This document shows positions 8,575-17,458 of a stretch of DNA of 64,000 bases, one piece after another. Source of the stretch: Arthrospiribacter ruber (GTDB lineage: Bacteria; Bacteroidota; Bacteroidia; Cytophagales; Cyclobacteriaceae); contig NZ_RPHB01000002.1 of the NCBI RefSeq assembly GCF_019343195.1, positions 62,001-126,000 on the forward strand. The letters run 5' to 3'. The notes beneath the pieces are model-generated. The model did no database searches. It worked only from the letters and a program-made list of their open reading frames with translations, and had not been told where the DNA came from. Positions within the stretch are counted from its first letter, which is position 1. Each line of letters opens with the position of its first letter. The position numbers were made by a program, and so were the translations under genes.

Positions 8575-9675
8575 TTATGAAGATGAAGAAGAGTTGAACC
8601 GCATGTATTTGGCAGCCATGGCCGGAGATGAGGTCAGTAGGTTGCTGCTTCTGTGTAGGAGTGTATCCCTACCTCCCACGCTGACGATGTAATTGGCCAC
8701 CGAAGGCACCGTAAAGTATCCTATGATGGCGATGATCAAGAAAACCAGATAGGCTATATCAGTGGAAGAAAAATAGGTTCTTCCCGATGCGGCAATCTGA
8801 TCCATATCCATGAGGAGCATATTTTCCTGGATCTTGGCGATGATGGCTCCGAATATGTTGGCAATGGGCAGCCACATGAACACATTGATATAGCGGGCAA
8901 ACCAGGTGTACAAAGTATGTTGGAAACCGTCGAATACGGCCAGTCCAAGAACAATGGGCCCCAGTATCCCCAGCACGATGAGGTAGAAAATACGTATGGT
9001 ATTGATGGCCAAAGCAGCTGCCTGATAGAGCAGTTGGAGGATTTCGGAAAGTATCCTTTTCACATACTGCTGCATGTTGAAGGTAGCCATCTGGCTTAAG
9101 AACTTGAAAGCATTCCAGCTGTCAGAAGCCAGGCTTTCCCCCGGCACCCTATCCGGATCTTCGTATTTGAGCCAGAGTTCTGCATTGCCCAGGCTCTCGG
9201 GACTTACGGCAAATACCTCTGCATATTTCCCGCTCTCCAGGGCCTTTTGTTTTTCATCCAGCATGAGCTGTATGGCAGCATGTGAATCTCTAGTCAGTAT
9301 CCCTGTCACCTGCGTGATCGGATCCAGTATACCGTTCATGATATTGAGCAGGGTGGGAAAGAATAGAATTGCCAATCCTATCCCGAAGGGCCTGAGCAGT
9401 GGATAAAACTCCACAGCCTCTGCATTGGCAATGTGCTTCCACACCCGGGAAGAGATATACAGCAATGCCGCCACCCCTGCAATGGCCCTTCCCACAGAAG
9501 TCAGACCGGAAGCCAAGGGAATCATTTCCCTGTAAAGGTTTTCCAATACTCCCTGCAACCCTGATGTTTCATTGCCCAGGCTTTGGGCCATCAGCATACC
9601 TCCCGGCATGAGCATCAAAGCCATGAAAGTAAATGCCTTCTTTTTCCTTATTTCCATCCCGGCTACCTTTCTCAT
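8575..9675 (-). CDS. traJ: Conjugative transposon protein TraJ (polytopic, VirB6-like)
   Basis: 366 residues, with an ATGA overlap of 4 bp with the preceding gene supporting this start (alternative ATG at 9657). N-terminal signal or first helix ending GGMLMAQ, then about six further hydrophobic helices, including IAGVAALLYISSR, PFGIGLAILFFPTLL, FYLIVLGILGPIVLGLAVF and AYLVFLIIAIIGYFTV. The C-terminus is Ser-rich. This is the inner-membrane pore component of Bacteroidetes elements. Confidence 0.88.
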   Translation of the reverse strand: MRKVAGMEIRKKKAFTFMALMLMPGGMLMAQSLGNETSGLQGVLENLYREMIPLASGLTSVGRAIAGVAALLYISSRVWKHIANAEAVEFYPLLRPFGIGLAILFFPTLLNIMNGILDPITQVTGILTRDSHAAIQLMLDEKQKALESGKYAEVFAVSPESLGNAELWLKYEDPDRVPGESLASDSWNAFKFLSQMATFNMQQYVKRILSEILQLLYQAAALAINTIRIFYLIVLGILGPIVLGLAVFDGFQHTLYTWFARYINVFMWLPIANIFGAIIAKIQENMLLMDMDQIAASGRTYFSSTDIAYLVFLIIAIIGYFTVPSVANYIVSVGGRDTLLHRSSNLLTSSPAMAAKYMRFNSSSSS

Positions 9676-10301
9676 GGCCTTGCAAACTGAAGTGAAACGG
9701 AAACCTGATGCTGCTCCTGCCTCTTCAGGCCTGCTATGCCTGCAAAGACCAGATCGGCCTGGGTGTAGGCTGAAAATAGCCTGCTCATGGCCCTGTGTAT
9801 CCCATCAATAGCAGCAAGCCTTTGGTCATCGGACATGGAGAGCCTTCCTGCGGTAAGTATGAGACCTAATTCCTGAAGGTTGGAAATGCTCCTGTCCATC
9901 AGCCTGCCGTAATACCTTTGCATGTAAGCCAGTTCATTGGGGCCAAAGCTTCCGGACTGCCTGAAGTAATTCAGGGACTGGCCGGAGAGTCTGATCACCC
10001 TGAGCTGCATATCAATGATCTCCCTTATCCTGTAGTAATTCCTTACCTGTGGACTGACTTCCAGCAGGGCATCAAAGAAAGTCCTGTGCAGGGAAAAATT
10101 ACCCTGACTCAGGTCCCTTACACCGGTATATCCTTTGGATAGGATGTTATAGCCATCTTCCATTGTGGTAAGGATACTTCTCAGTTGGTTGAGCTTGTCA
10201 ACATTGAGGAGCAGCTGTTGGATTTCATGCTCCTGGGCTTTTGCCGAAAAGCCGGTAAAGCACATCTGAAAACAGAGGCAAATGGCTAACAATCGTTTCA
10301 T
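9672..10301 (-). CDS. TraI-like protein (DUF4141 family), third paralogue
   Basis: 209 residues with a signal peptide (KRLLAICLCFQMCFTGFSAKAQ). The rest is predicted helical: SKGYTGVRDLSQGNFSLHR, and the DUF4141-like end YMQRYYGRLMDRSISNLQE then LSMSDDQRLAAIDGIH. It overlaps its neighbours by 4 bp on both sides, so translation is coupled. Closest to classical TraI of the three in tandem. It probably is a periplasmic helical component (VirB5-like position). Confidence 0.75.
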   Translation of the reverse strand: MKRLLAICLCFQMCFTGFSAKAQEHEIQQLLLNVDKLNQLRSILTTMEDGYNILSKGYTGVRDLSQGNFSLHRTFFDALLEVSPQVRNYYRIREIIDMQLRVIRLSGQSLNYFRQSGSFGPNELAYMQRYYGRLMDRSISNLQELGLILTAGRLSMSDDQRLAAIDGIHRAMSRLFSAYTQADLVFAGIAGLKRQEQHQVSVSLQFARP

Positions 10302-10936
10302 GGATATAAGGTTTTGCTTTGATCAATTGCTGTAGATTCTATCATCCTATGTTGCAGGATTCCCTCATGGATCAGTACCAGTCTTCTCAGGTCTTTTTCC
10401 ATTTCTGTTAAAGCCCGAAACAGCGCTGTCAGCCTTTCCAATCTTTCTGCATCATCCATTTCGAGCTCCCCTTTGGAGAGCAGTATTTCTGCTTGGGAAT
10501 TCTTTTGTTGCAGTACTCTGCTGATGCCTGAGTGAAGCTGCATCATCCCCTGCTGTAAGCGGATGGGAATGCCGGACCTGTTGATTATTCTCCGAACTGC
10601 AGCACTTAAGTTTTCAAGCTGATCGAGTTGGGCTTTGATTTCTGATTCCAGGCGTTCATGTTCACTTGGGGGAAGGGCTTCAAAATCTTTATAATGGGCA
10701 GTATGCAGTCCAAACTCTACTTGCAGGTCTTCATTGATCAGACCCAGTCCAAAGCCCTTTTCACTGTATCCTTTTCTTATCGTTCCGTTCAATACCCGCA
10801 GGGCTGCATTCTGGGAGACGAGGTATTCAATCTGGGTCTTTTGCTGCATAAACCACTCTTTGAGGTTCTGCCCTTCAACAGACTGATTGACAATCAGGTA
10901 AAGCACTATGAATACAATTAACTTGACGGGGTTCAT
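10298..10936 (-). CDS. TraI-like protein, second paralogue
   Basis: 212 residues with a signal peptide (LIVFIVLYLIVNQSVEGQ) and a helical mature part. KGYSEKGFGLGLINEDLQ and a late ELEMDDAERLERLTALF repeat the pattern of the two flanking paralogues, though overall similarity is low. 4-bp stop/start overlaps on both sides. A duplicated and diverged copy is the simplest reading. Confidence 0.6.
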   Translation of the reverse strand: MNPVKLIVFIVLYLIVNQSVEGQNLKEWFMQQKTQIEYLVSQNAALRVLNGTIRKGYSEKGFGLGLINEDLQVEFGLHTAHYKDFEALPPSEHERLESEIKAQLDQLENLSAAVRRIINRSGIPIRLQQGMMQLHSGISRVLQQKNSQAEILLSKGELEMDDAERLERLTALFRALTEMEKDLRRLVLIHEGILQHRMIESTAIDQSKTLYP

Positions 10937-11631
10937 GGCAGTAACTTTTTAAATGACTTCCCTTGCTGAAGCTGGGATTTGCGCATACTATGTAAGCCGG
11001 TCAGCTGGGCATTAACCCTTCTGGTATCGGCCAGGAGCAAGGCCGTATTGTCACGGATTTCCTCCATTTTTCTGATCCTCTGCCCATCCTCCATTTTGAG
11101 GCTATAGTCTTTCATGAGCGTGGAAAGCTGCTGTACATTTTCCAGGGAATGGGATAAAATCCTCCCATACATCCTTTGGATTTCCAGTAGCTCTGCGGCC
11201 ACAAAAAGCGGCTCGGCATTGAGAAACTGCCAGGTCAACATGTACTCTTCCACCAGTGCTTTTTGCAGTTCCACTGTCTCTTTGGCCATCTGCATATCCT
11301 GCAAAAGTGACCTCACTTTCCAGAGGCTTTCATAGTAATCCGAGTACAGTTCCTGCTGTCTTTGTGTCCAGTTCTGTATTTCTTCCAGGCGGAGTTTGGA
11401 CAGGGTATTTTCTATTACTTTCTGTGCATTCTGGAGCCAGATGACTTCATTCTGTCTGCGTTGGATCTGCAGGTCTACGGCAATGATCACCCGCTTCACT
11501 CCTGCTTTGATGATCTCTGAAATTGGATCAGAAGTGGCATTGGCATTTCCAATGCCCACACAGGCCGAGAGTAAGAGGCATGTGATAAATTTCAGGACCT
11601 TCCTTCCAACCTTTCTGAACAAAGGCTTCAT
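10933..11631 (-). CDS. TraI-like protein (DUF4141 family), first paralogue
   Basis: 232 residues. N-terminal hydrophobic segment FITCLLLSACVGIGNANA is a signal peptide with a possible lipobox Cys. The mature part is helical, and its C-terminal half (IQRMYGRILSHSLENVQQL, then YSLKMEDGQRIRKMEEI) aligns by eye with the DUF4141/TraI paralogue at 9672-10301. 4-bp overlap with the traG stop codon. Confidence 0.65.
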   Translation of the reverse strand: MKPLFRKVGRKVLKFITCLLLSACVGIGNANATSDPISEIIKAGVKRVIIAVDLQIQRRQNEVIWLQNAQKVIENTLSKLRLEEIQNWTQRQQELYSDYYESLWKVRSLLQDMQMAKETVELQKALVEEYMLTWQFLNAEPLFVAAELLEIQRMYGRILSHSLENVQQLSTLMKDYSLKMEDGQRIRKMEEIRDNTALLLADTRRVNAQLTGLHSMRKSQLQQGKSFKKLLP

Positions 11632-14105
11632 CGCTTTAGGGTTTTGAGTTCCTCTGCCATCTGTACAATGGCCCGCTGTCTGTCTCCTGAATACCTTTTG
11701 GTGAGCATGTCCAGTCTGGACCGCTCCTTTTCTTCTGTGGTATAGGTCAGGTATTCTTCCGTACTGACCTCAGTACGGTACACCTTCCCTACCGGTCCAA
11801 GACCTATAAATACTTCCTTGTAGCGGTATTTGGGATCATTGGCCTTGTTGATGGAAAGGACCTGCATTTTCTCCCTATCGGTCAATCCCAGGAGATCCTG
11901 AATGTGGTGGAACTTGTTCTGGTACTTGGATTGGTCCAGCAGGATTTTGCAGTCGGAATTGTTGATGATGGCATCTTTGACCACAGGGGAAGAGATGATG
12001 TCATCCACCTCCTGGGTCACCACTACTGCTTCTCCGAAGAACTTCCTCACAGTCTTGAAGAGGTATTTGATGTATTCGGCCATGCCTTCTTTGGCGATGG
12101 CCTTCCAGGCTTCCTCTATCAGGATCATTTTCCTGATCCCTTTGAGCTGCCTCATTTTGGAGATAAAGATTTCCATGATGATGAGGGTCACTACAGGAAA
12201 CAGGATGGGATGATCCTTGATGTTATCCAGTTCAAAGACGATCAGAGGCTGGTCCAGGAGATCCAGGTTTTCTGTGGCATTGAGCAGGTAGTCAAACTCA
12301 CCTGATCTATAGAAAGGCCTGAGCACATACAGAAAGTTATTGAGGTCAAATTCCCTTTGACTGACCTTCAGTTCCTCCAGCTCAAGGGAGAAGTCTGCCA
12401 CCAAGAACTCATAGAAAGTATTGAAGCAGGGAAACAGATCAGGCTTTGCTTCCAAATAGGCATAATAGGATTTCAGGGCATTGGAGATGGCCACATATTC
12501 ACTTCTGGTAAAGGTCTCATCATCTTTTTTCCAAAGGGCAAGCAACAAGGTTTTGAGACTTTCCTTCTTTTCGGTGTCCAGCTTGCCCTCTCTCAATACA
12601 AAGGGATTGAAGCTGATGGGATGGTCCTCTTCATAGGTGAAATAGTAGCCTTTGAGCAGTTCGCACAATCCCCGGTAGGAATGCCCCACATCCACCAAAA
12701 CCACATGGGCACCATGCTCCACATAGCTTCTGACCATATGGTTGGTAAAGAAACTCTTTCCTGATCCCGATGGTCCCAGTACAAACTTGTTGCGGTTGGT
12801 AATCCATCCCCGCTGCATGGGCTCATCAGAGATGTCCACCAGAATGGGTTTCCCGTACAGCCTGTCCCCCAGCCTCAGACCGAATGTTCCCGGGGAGCTG
12901 TGGTAAGCCCCTTCGGAATTGATCAGGCAGGCGGCTATATCCGCAAAACAGTCGAAGGTTTCATTGACAGGCAAGGCCGCTTCATTTCCCGGAATACCTG
13001 CCCAGTAGAGCTGTGCAGCTCCATGGGTTTCCAGTTTGGGAATGATGTTCATTTTGGTGAGCGCGGCGGCTGTCATGTTCTGAAGTTCCCGCTTTCCCTC
13101 TCCCCAGCAGATCAGGTTAAAATGGGCCTTTACGGGAGTTCTTCCTTCCGATATGGCCTCATTGAGGTAATCCTGCATGGCATCTGCGGCAATGGCATTT
13201 TCCCTGCTGTAGGCTGACAATGACTGAAAGCGCAGTCTTCTGGACTCCAGGTTTTTTAAAACCTTGTTTTTGTCTTCTGCTACGATAAACTGATTGTAAA
13301 TATGGTTGCAGGGCAAAAGATGGGATATGGGAGCTGTCAGCCCCAGAGTGAAAGCACTCCTATCACTTGAATAAGGTTCAAACTCTTCGGCAACAGGGAA
13401 GAGGTTGGGCAGGTCATTGACATCTGCCAGACTGAATACTAGCGGCTCCTGTTCCCCTATTTTCAGCTCAGGATGGAAAGCAACATCCGACAGCAGTCCT
13501 TTGGAGGTATTTCCGTTCAGCAGGATATACTGTTCCAAAAGACCTGCTGCACCCAGGTGTCCTGTATAGTCTTCAGAAAACAGCTTTTTGACCTGGATGC
13601 CGGACTCTGCCAGTACTGCTTCGCACTGTCCCAACAGTGCGTGGAATTTCTCATAGACCCCATCTGAAAGCAGTTCGGGATCAGGCAGGGAACTGCGCAG
13701 GAGGTTGGATAATGCTGAATTGCCTAGGGGTTTGCCCTGATTTCTTCTGCACAAAAACAGGTAGGTATCATGGGAGAGGTATTCCCTTTCATGAAAGAAG
13801 AGCTTGCTTTTGTTTTCCAGAAAGCCGGCGGTAAACTCATCCAGCTCTTCTTTATGGCTGTTGTCCACCTGCCTTTTCAGGAACCTGTCCTGCTTGTGCA
13901 GGATGTATCCTTCTGGCAGGAGCCGGATCAATTTGGTCCAGGTGGCATGGAGGTTTTCCAGTTGCTTTTCCCCTTGGGTAAATATTTCGGGGAAGCTCAG
14001 TTTGAATCCAGCAGTGATTTCTCCTCCATAGGAGAGCAATATCCCATCTTCCAATCTGTAGATGGGAAAGAGTTCATCCAGGTCTTTAATCTTATTATTG
14101 AACAT
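11628..14105 (-). CDS. traG: Conjugation ATPase TraG (VirB4-like)
   Basis: 825 residues, usual family length. N-terminal TraG domain (about 1-390) and a C-terminal ATPase with Walker A VLGPSGSGKSFFTNHM (about 441-456), Walker B MILIEEAWKA (about 661) and the nearby VVVTQEVDDI motif. It powers assembly or substrate transfer at the cytoplasmic face of the mating channel. It overlaps traF by 11 bp. Named after the Bacteroidetes nomenclature, in which TraG is the VirB4 homologue. Confidence 0.92.
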   Translation of the reverse strand: MFNNKIKDLDELFPIYRLEDGILLSYGGEITAGFKLSFPEIFTQGEKQLENLHATWTKLIRLLPEGYILHKQDRFLKRQVDNSHKEELDEFTAGFLENKSKLFFHEREYLSHDTYLFLCRRNQGKPLGNSALSNLLRSSLPDPELLSDGVYEKFHALLGQCEAVLAESGIQVKKLFSEDYTGHLGAAGLLEQYILLNGNTSKGLLSDVAFHPELKIGEQEPLVFSLADVNDLPNLFPVAEEFEPYSSDRSAFTLGLTAPISHLLPCNHIYNQFIVAEDKNKVLKNLESRRLRFQSLSAYSRENAIAADAMQDYLNEAISEGRTPVKAHFNLICWGEGKRELQNMTAAALTKMNIIPKLETHGAAQLYWAGIPGNEAALPVNETFDCFADIAACLINSEGAYHSSPGTFGLRLGDRLYGKPILVDISDEPMQRGWITNRNKFVLGPSGSGKSFFTNHMVRSYVEHGAHVVLVDVGHSYRGLCELLKGYYFTYEEDHPISFNPFVLREGKLDTEKKESLKTLLLALWKKDDETFTRSEYVAISNALKSYYAYLEAKPDLFPCFNTFYEFLVADFSLELEELKVSQREFDLNNFLYVLRPFYRSGEFDYLLNATENLDLLDQPLIVFELDNIKDHPILFPVVTLIIMEIFISKMRQLKGIRKMILIEEAWKAIAKEGMAEYIKYLFKTVRKFFGEAVVVTQEVDDIISSPVVKDAIINNSDCKILLDQSKYQNKFHHIQDLLGLTDREKMQVLSINKANDPKYRYKEVFIGLGPVGKVYRTEVSTEEYLTYTTEEKERSRLDMLTKRYSGDRQRAIVQMAEELKTLKR

Positions 14106-14436
14106 GATTCAACTTGTTTAAAGTCTTCAACCTTTTCACAAATACCCTATCCCGAAAGCGGATCACCCTTGGCAGGCGCTTTCTTGCCGAGAGCTTCATC
14201 AGGCCATTTTCTCCATAAGTTTTGTTCATCTCCATGATTTTCCATGCCCCGAAAGCTCCGGGGGCTCCTATCAGGATCAGGCTAAGGATAAAATTCAGAC
14301 CTACCAGGTACATTAGGACTAGGGTGAAGAGCATGGACAGGAGCAACACACCCATATAGAGAATATACTGGGCTTTGAGGCCCTGAAACTCCATGGGTGC
14401 ATTTACTCCTTTGTTGATTTTAAATGTCCTACCCAT
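14095..14436 (-). CDS. traF: Conjugative transposon protein TraF (DUF4133)
   Basis: 113 residues with two adjacent membrane helices (about 28-47 and 51-68) after a short basic head (MGRTFKINKGVNAPMEFQGL), typical of DUF4133. VirB3-like inner-membrane component, directly upstream of and overlapping traG, 1 bp after the traE stop. Confidence 0.88.
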   Translation of the reverse strand: MGRTFKINKGVNAPMEFQGLKAQYILYMGVLLLSMLFTLVLMYLVGLNFILSLILIGAPGAFGAWKIMEMNKTYGENGLMKLSARKRLPRVIRFRDRVFVKRLKTLNKLNHVQ

Positions 14437-14437
14437 A

Positions 14438-14743
14438 TTATCCGAAGAAAGAAGATAGTACGGTAGCTACGACTACGAGGAACACGCAGCTGCCGAACCA
14501 GGCTGCTGCCACCTTTCCGGTATCGGGTTCACCGGAATTCCATTTGTTGAACACTTTCACGGCTCCTACCAGGCCGACTATGGCGCCTATGGCATACATC
14601 AAGCTGACGCCTGACTGGAAATAAGACCTCACTTGAGTGGTGGCAGCCGAGATACCGGCATTGCCGTCCTGTGCTGTTGCCGTCAGGGAAAGCAAGAGCA
14701 GGGCTGTGAGGATCAGGGGAATTTTAAACTGCATTTTTTGCAT
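14438..14743 (-). CDS. traE: Conjugative transposon protein TraE (DUF4134)
   Basis: 101 residues: signal peptide ending LTATAQD, then two membrane helices (about 45-65, YAIGAIVGLVGAVKVF; about 80-100) separated by NKWNSGEPDTGK, the DUF4134 signature. VirB2-like pilin-sized component. First of the recognised tra genes in the operon. Confidence 0.9.
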   Translation of the reverse strand: MQKMQFKIPLILTALLLLSLTATAQDGNAGISAATTQVRSYFQSGVSLMYAIGAIVGLVGAVKVFNKWNSGEPDTGKVAAAWFGSCVFLVVVATVLSSFFG

Positions 14744-14746
14744 GGC

Positions 14747-15070
14747 TTAAGAATTAAGTTTAGTGGATTTGTAATTGGTTTCGAGTTCTTTGATGATGCC
14801 TCTGTAGGGTTCCTGCAGCAGTACCGGGAAGGCTTTGAGGGGTTTGTGTTTATTCATGAGGTAATCCCTATAGGCAGCAAATGCCTCTATGAGCCTAGGA
14901 GAACTACTATCCACAGTCAAATCATCGCCCACTTTGGAAGGACTTTTCACCTTTCCGAAGGTCTTATTCAGCTTATCTCTGTAAAAGCTGAGGAGAATTA
15001 GCCCATAGTAGATCAATAAGAAGAGGCCCAGGGCCAGCCAGAAATAAGGGGAGGAAAGGTCTACCATCAT
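14747..15070 (-). CDS. Small membrane protein opening the tra operon
   Basis: 107 residues with one N-terminal helix (about 10-29, FWLALGLFLLIYYGLILLSF) and a charged cytoplasmic-looking tail. Ends 3 bp before traE, so it belongs to the operon. Start may be either of two adjacent ATGs. I do not recognise the family. Confidence 0.6.
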   Translation of the reverse strand: MMVDLSSPYFWLALGLFLLIYYGLILLSFYRDKLNKTFGKVKSPSKVGDDLTVDSSSPRLIEAFAAYRDYLMNKHKPLKAFPVLLQEPYRGIIKELETNYKSTKLNS

Positions 15071-15154
15071 TATGTTTGTTAGTATGACCCAAATCTGAAA
15101 AATCCATATCCATAAAATTCACCCTCTTGACCCAAGTCAGGTGAAAAAAACCAG

Positions 15155-15182
15155 TAAAAAAAAACAGCCCAAAAAGGGCTGT
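15155..15182 (-). terminator. Rho-independent terminator
   Basis: ACAGCCC-AAAAA-GGGCTGT stem followed on the minus strand by nine T. It would stop minus-strand transcription coming from the 15.2-15.9 kb region before the tra operon. Confidence 0.7.
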
Positions 15183-15207
15183 TGGGTAAGGTTCCTAGTA
15201 AGATAAT

Positions 15208-15645
15208 ATGTATATCCGCAATTAGACCACAACCAATTTAAATAAGAACCCTGATCCATCCGATACTAATAGATATTAGAAATTCATGGTTAACTTGTCC
15301 CGGTTATCGGGATTGGCTTGATATCATAGGTTTTTCCACTATTTAGGGCGTGCTGAAAAACGCCAACAGGAGAATAAATGCTTTAAATTTTGATGAATAC
15401 CCCGTTTGTCAAGTATTTTCTTTTTAAGCAGGTGCACGCTTATTCAATGATATAAATGATTTCCGTGCTCCTTAAAATTTCAAAATTCGAAATTTTAAGG
15501 CTAGTCTCAGGCATACTATCTTCTTCATTGGGCTCACTCGAAGTATAAGCATACATCTTCATTCGCCCGCTTTGAATCTGGCATACCTGAGACTTTTTCA
15601 GCAAGCCCTATTTAGGTTCTACTGGCAAGAAAGCGGATAATCAAG
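15208..15645. repeat. Miniature element or IS remnant, copy A, interrupted by a second element
   Basis: Begins TATCCGCAATTAGACCA and ends AAGAAAGCGGATA, giving inverted TATCCGC termini. The same two ends recur at 19610-19792 around different internal sequence. Internal part 15346-15608 is a separate inserted element. Confidence 0.5.
15346..15608. mobile_element. 263-bp MITE with 15-bp terminal inverted repeats and 6-bp target duplication
   Basis: Left end GGGCGTGCTGAAAAA and right end TTTTTCAGCAAGCCC are inverted repeats with one mismatch. TATTTA flanks both sides (15340-15345 and 15609-15614) as a target-site duplication. It contains an internal hairpin (CTTAAAATTTC ... GAAATTTTAAG near 15471) and no coding frame. 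It needs a transposase in trans. It is nested inside the element at 15208-15645. Confidence 0.8.
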
Positions 15646-15654
15646 AAGATAACC

Positions 15655-15879
15655 TTACAACTGTGCACAGATGGCTCTTGCAGCTGCCAATGCACCCGAA
15701 CAGGTACTTGCTCCTACAGTTACTTCATACCCATTTCCGCAATCCAATGTAACTTCACAAAAGTCCCTTGTGGTATCACAATCCGGACAATCCTCCAGAG
15801 ATGACTCCCCAGAACTCAAGCTTAGTGAACAAAGGGTGAATACAAACCCTGCCAAGATAATTTTTACTGATTTACGCAT
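15655..15879 (-). CDS. Small Cys-rich secreted protein
   Basis: 74 residues with a signal peptide (KIILAGFVFTLCSLSLSSG). The mature part of about 50 residues has six Cys (EDCPDCD, DFCEVTLDCG, STCSG, AICAQL), suggesting disulfides. Family not recognised; similar small secreted Cys proteins accompany peptide-export loci in this phylum. It lies alone between mobile elements and the divergent kinase gene. Confidence 0.6.
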   Translation of the reverse strand: MRKSVKIILAGFVFTLCSLSLSSGESSLEDCPDCDTTRDFCEVTLDCGNGYEVTVGASTCSGALAAARAICAQL

Positions 15880-16069
15880 AGTTTAAAATATTAATAGTTG
15901 AACATAATTGAATAAAATTCAAGACAGCAATACACTTACTGTCAAACACTTCTGGTAAATTCTGAATTATACACTGTATTTTTTCAAGAAAAGTGTTAAG
16001 TAGTATTAACTCCTTAGTAAAATGTGCAGAATTGCACTTATATTTAATAGAACCTTTAGTTTGAAAGCT

Positions 16070-17458
16070 ATGAAATACAATAATCTCCTATTGATCATCA
16101 GCCTTTCAGTAATTTTTGCTGTAAGCCTTCAGGTTTACAGGATAGTCCAAAACTATCATTTCCAAAAGGCAAGGGTTGCTGTCGATCTTCAGAATAATTT
16201 GAACCAGACCACTGATTTATACTTTCAGGAGTTGGGAAAGAAAGATGTTATAGGGGTAAAGTTCACCGCTAAAGAGGATCCGTTACAAGAAGATTTGTCG
16301 ATAGGTTTAAGCAAGGTTGTGGACTTGGATACATTGTTCAAAAAGGAAAAGAAAGGAATAAATCCAGTACTAGCTGAAAAAGTTTTAAATCCAGAAGAAA
16401 TAAGGTATGTAAAGGTTTCCAGCAGTAAATCAAAATCCATAAAAGCCACCATTATAAGGGACACTTTGGATCAGCAGTTATTTGAAAAGCTCTTTGTCAG
16501 GGAGTTAAAGCCCTATAATCACAGCATCGATTATGAGATTATCCATATCAATGAAAACCTTGAGCCGCAGGAATTGGACCAAATAGCAAGCTACCCGGAA
16601 AACCAGGTACTTGAAGCCAAGTCGGCCTTTATCCCCAAGGGGCAGCGGATTTTCCTCCAATATACCAACCATCCCAAAGCTTTAATTGCAAGGGGCATAT
16701 TCGATATCAGCATCTCTTTGGTATTTATTGCTTTGATTGTATTTGCATTTATGATGCTTTTCAGGTCACTCAAAACCCAGAAGGAAATTGACGAAGGGCA
16801 ACAGGAGTTTGTACAATTTATCAGCCATAGCCTTAAAGGCTCGCTTTCTAAAGGGGTTTTTTCCGTAGATTATTTAGAAAGCCAGATCAAATCAAAAGAG
16901 GCCAAAAGTCTGGATTTGAAGACCTTCGAAATTCTCAAAAGGAATCTTGGTTACCTGAACAATATCTGTGACAGAATACTGAATATTTCCACTTTGACCC
17001 ACAATGAAAAGCCGCTGACCAAGACCTCTTTTGATCTTTTGGTTCTGATAAAGGAATGCATTCCTGACAAACCCGGTGAATATGGAAAAGATTTTTCCAT
17101 AGAGACAGAGCATGATGAGGTACAGATCATTGCTGATAAAACTTTTTTAAGGGAAACATTTTCCATCCTTTTGGACAATGCCATAAAATATGGAGGGGAC
17201 ATTATCAAAATTGTGGTTGAGCAAAAAGAAGCTATTCTTATTTCTTTTATGGATAACGGGCCCGGAGTACCCAGGAAATTCCGGAAAAAGATTTTTGACA
17301 AATACCATAGAGGCATTCTCCAGAAGAATGAAAGCCTGAAGGGAAGTGGATTGGGTTTGTTCTACGCCAAATCCATTATAGAATTACATAAAGGTAAAAT
17401 TCAACTTAAATTTTCAGAACCATGGACAATCTTTCAGATCAAAATTCCCCGGAAATAA
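16070..17458 (+). CDS. Membrane sensor histidine kinase
   Basis: 462 residues from MKYNNLLLI; an upstream in-frame ATG at 16022 lacks a signal-like start. First membrane helix about 5-24, periplasmic domain to about 215, second helix about 218-238 (FDISISLVFIALIVFAFMMLF), HisKA with unusual H-box FISHSLKGSL (His about 252), HATPase with LLDNAIKYGG (about 366), DNGPGVP and GSGLGL (about 424). The C-terminus overlaps the next gene by 37 bp, so kinase and regulator are tightly coupled. It lacks a HAMP domain. The signal is unknown. Confidence 0.88.
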   Translation: MKYNNLLLIISLSVIFAVSLQVYRIVQNYHFQKARVAVDLQNNLNQTTDLYFQELGKKDVIGVKFTAKEDPLQEDLSIGLSKVVDLDTLFKKEKKGINPVLAEKVLNPEEIRYVKVSSSKSKSIKATIIRDTLDQQLFEKLFVRELKPYNHSIDYEIIHINENLEPQELDQIASYPENQVLEAKSAFIPKGQRIFLQYTNHPKALIARGIFDISISLVFIALIVFAFMMLFRSLKTQKEIDEGQQEFVQFISHSLKGSLSKGVFSVDYLESQIKSKEAKSLDLKTFEILKRNLGYLNNICDRILNISTLTHNEKPLTKTSFDLLVLIKECIPDKPGEYGKDFSIETEHDEVQIIADKTFLRETFSILLDNAIKYGGDIIKIVVEQKEAILISFMDNGPGVPRKFRKKIFDKYHRGILQKNESLKGSGLGLFYAKSIIELHKGKIQLKFSEPWTIFQIKIPRK

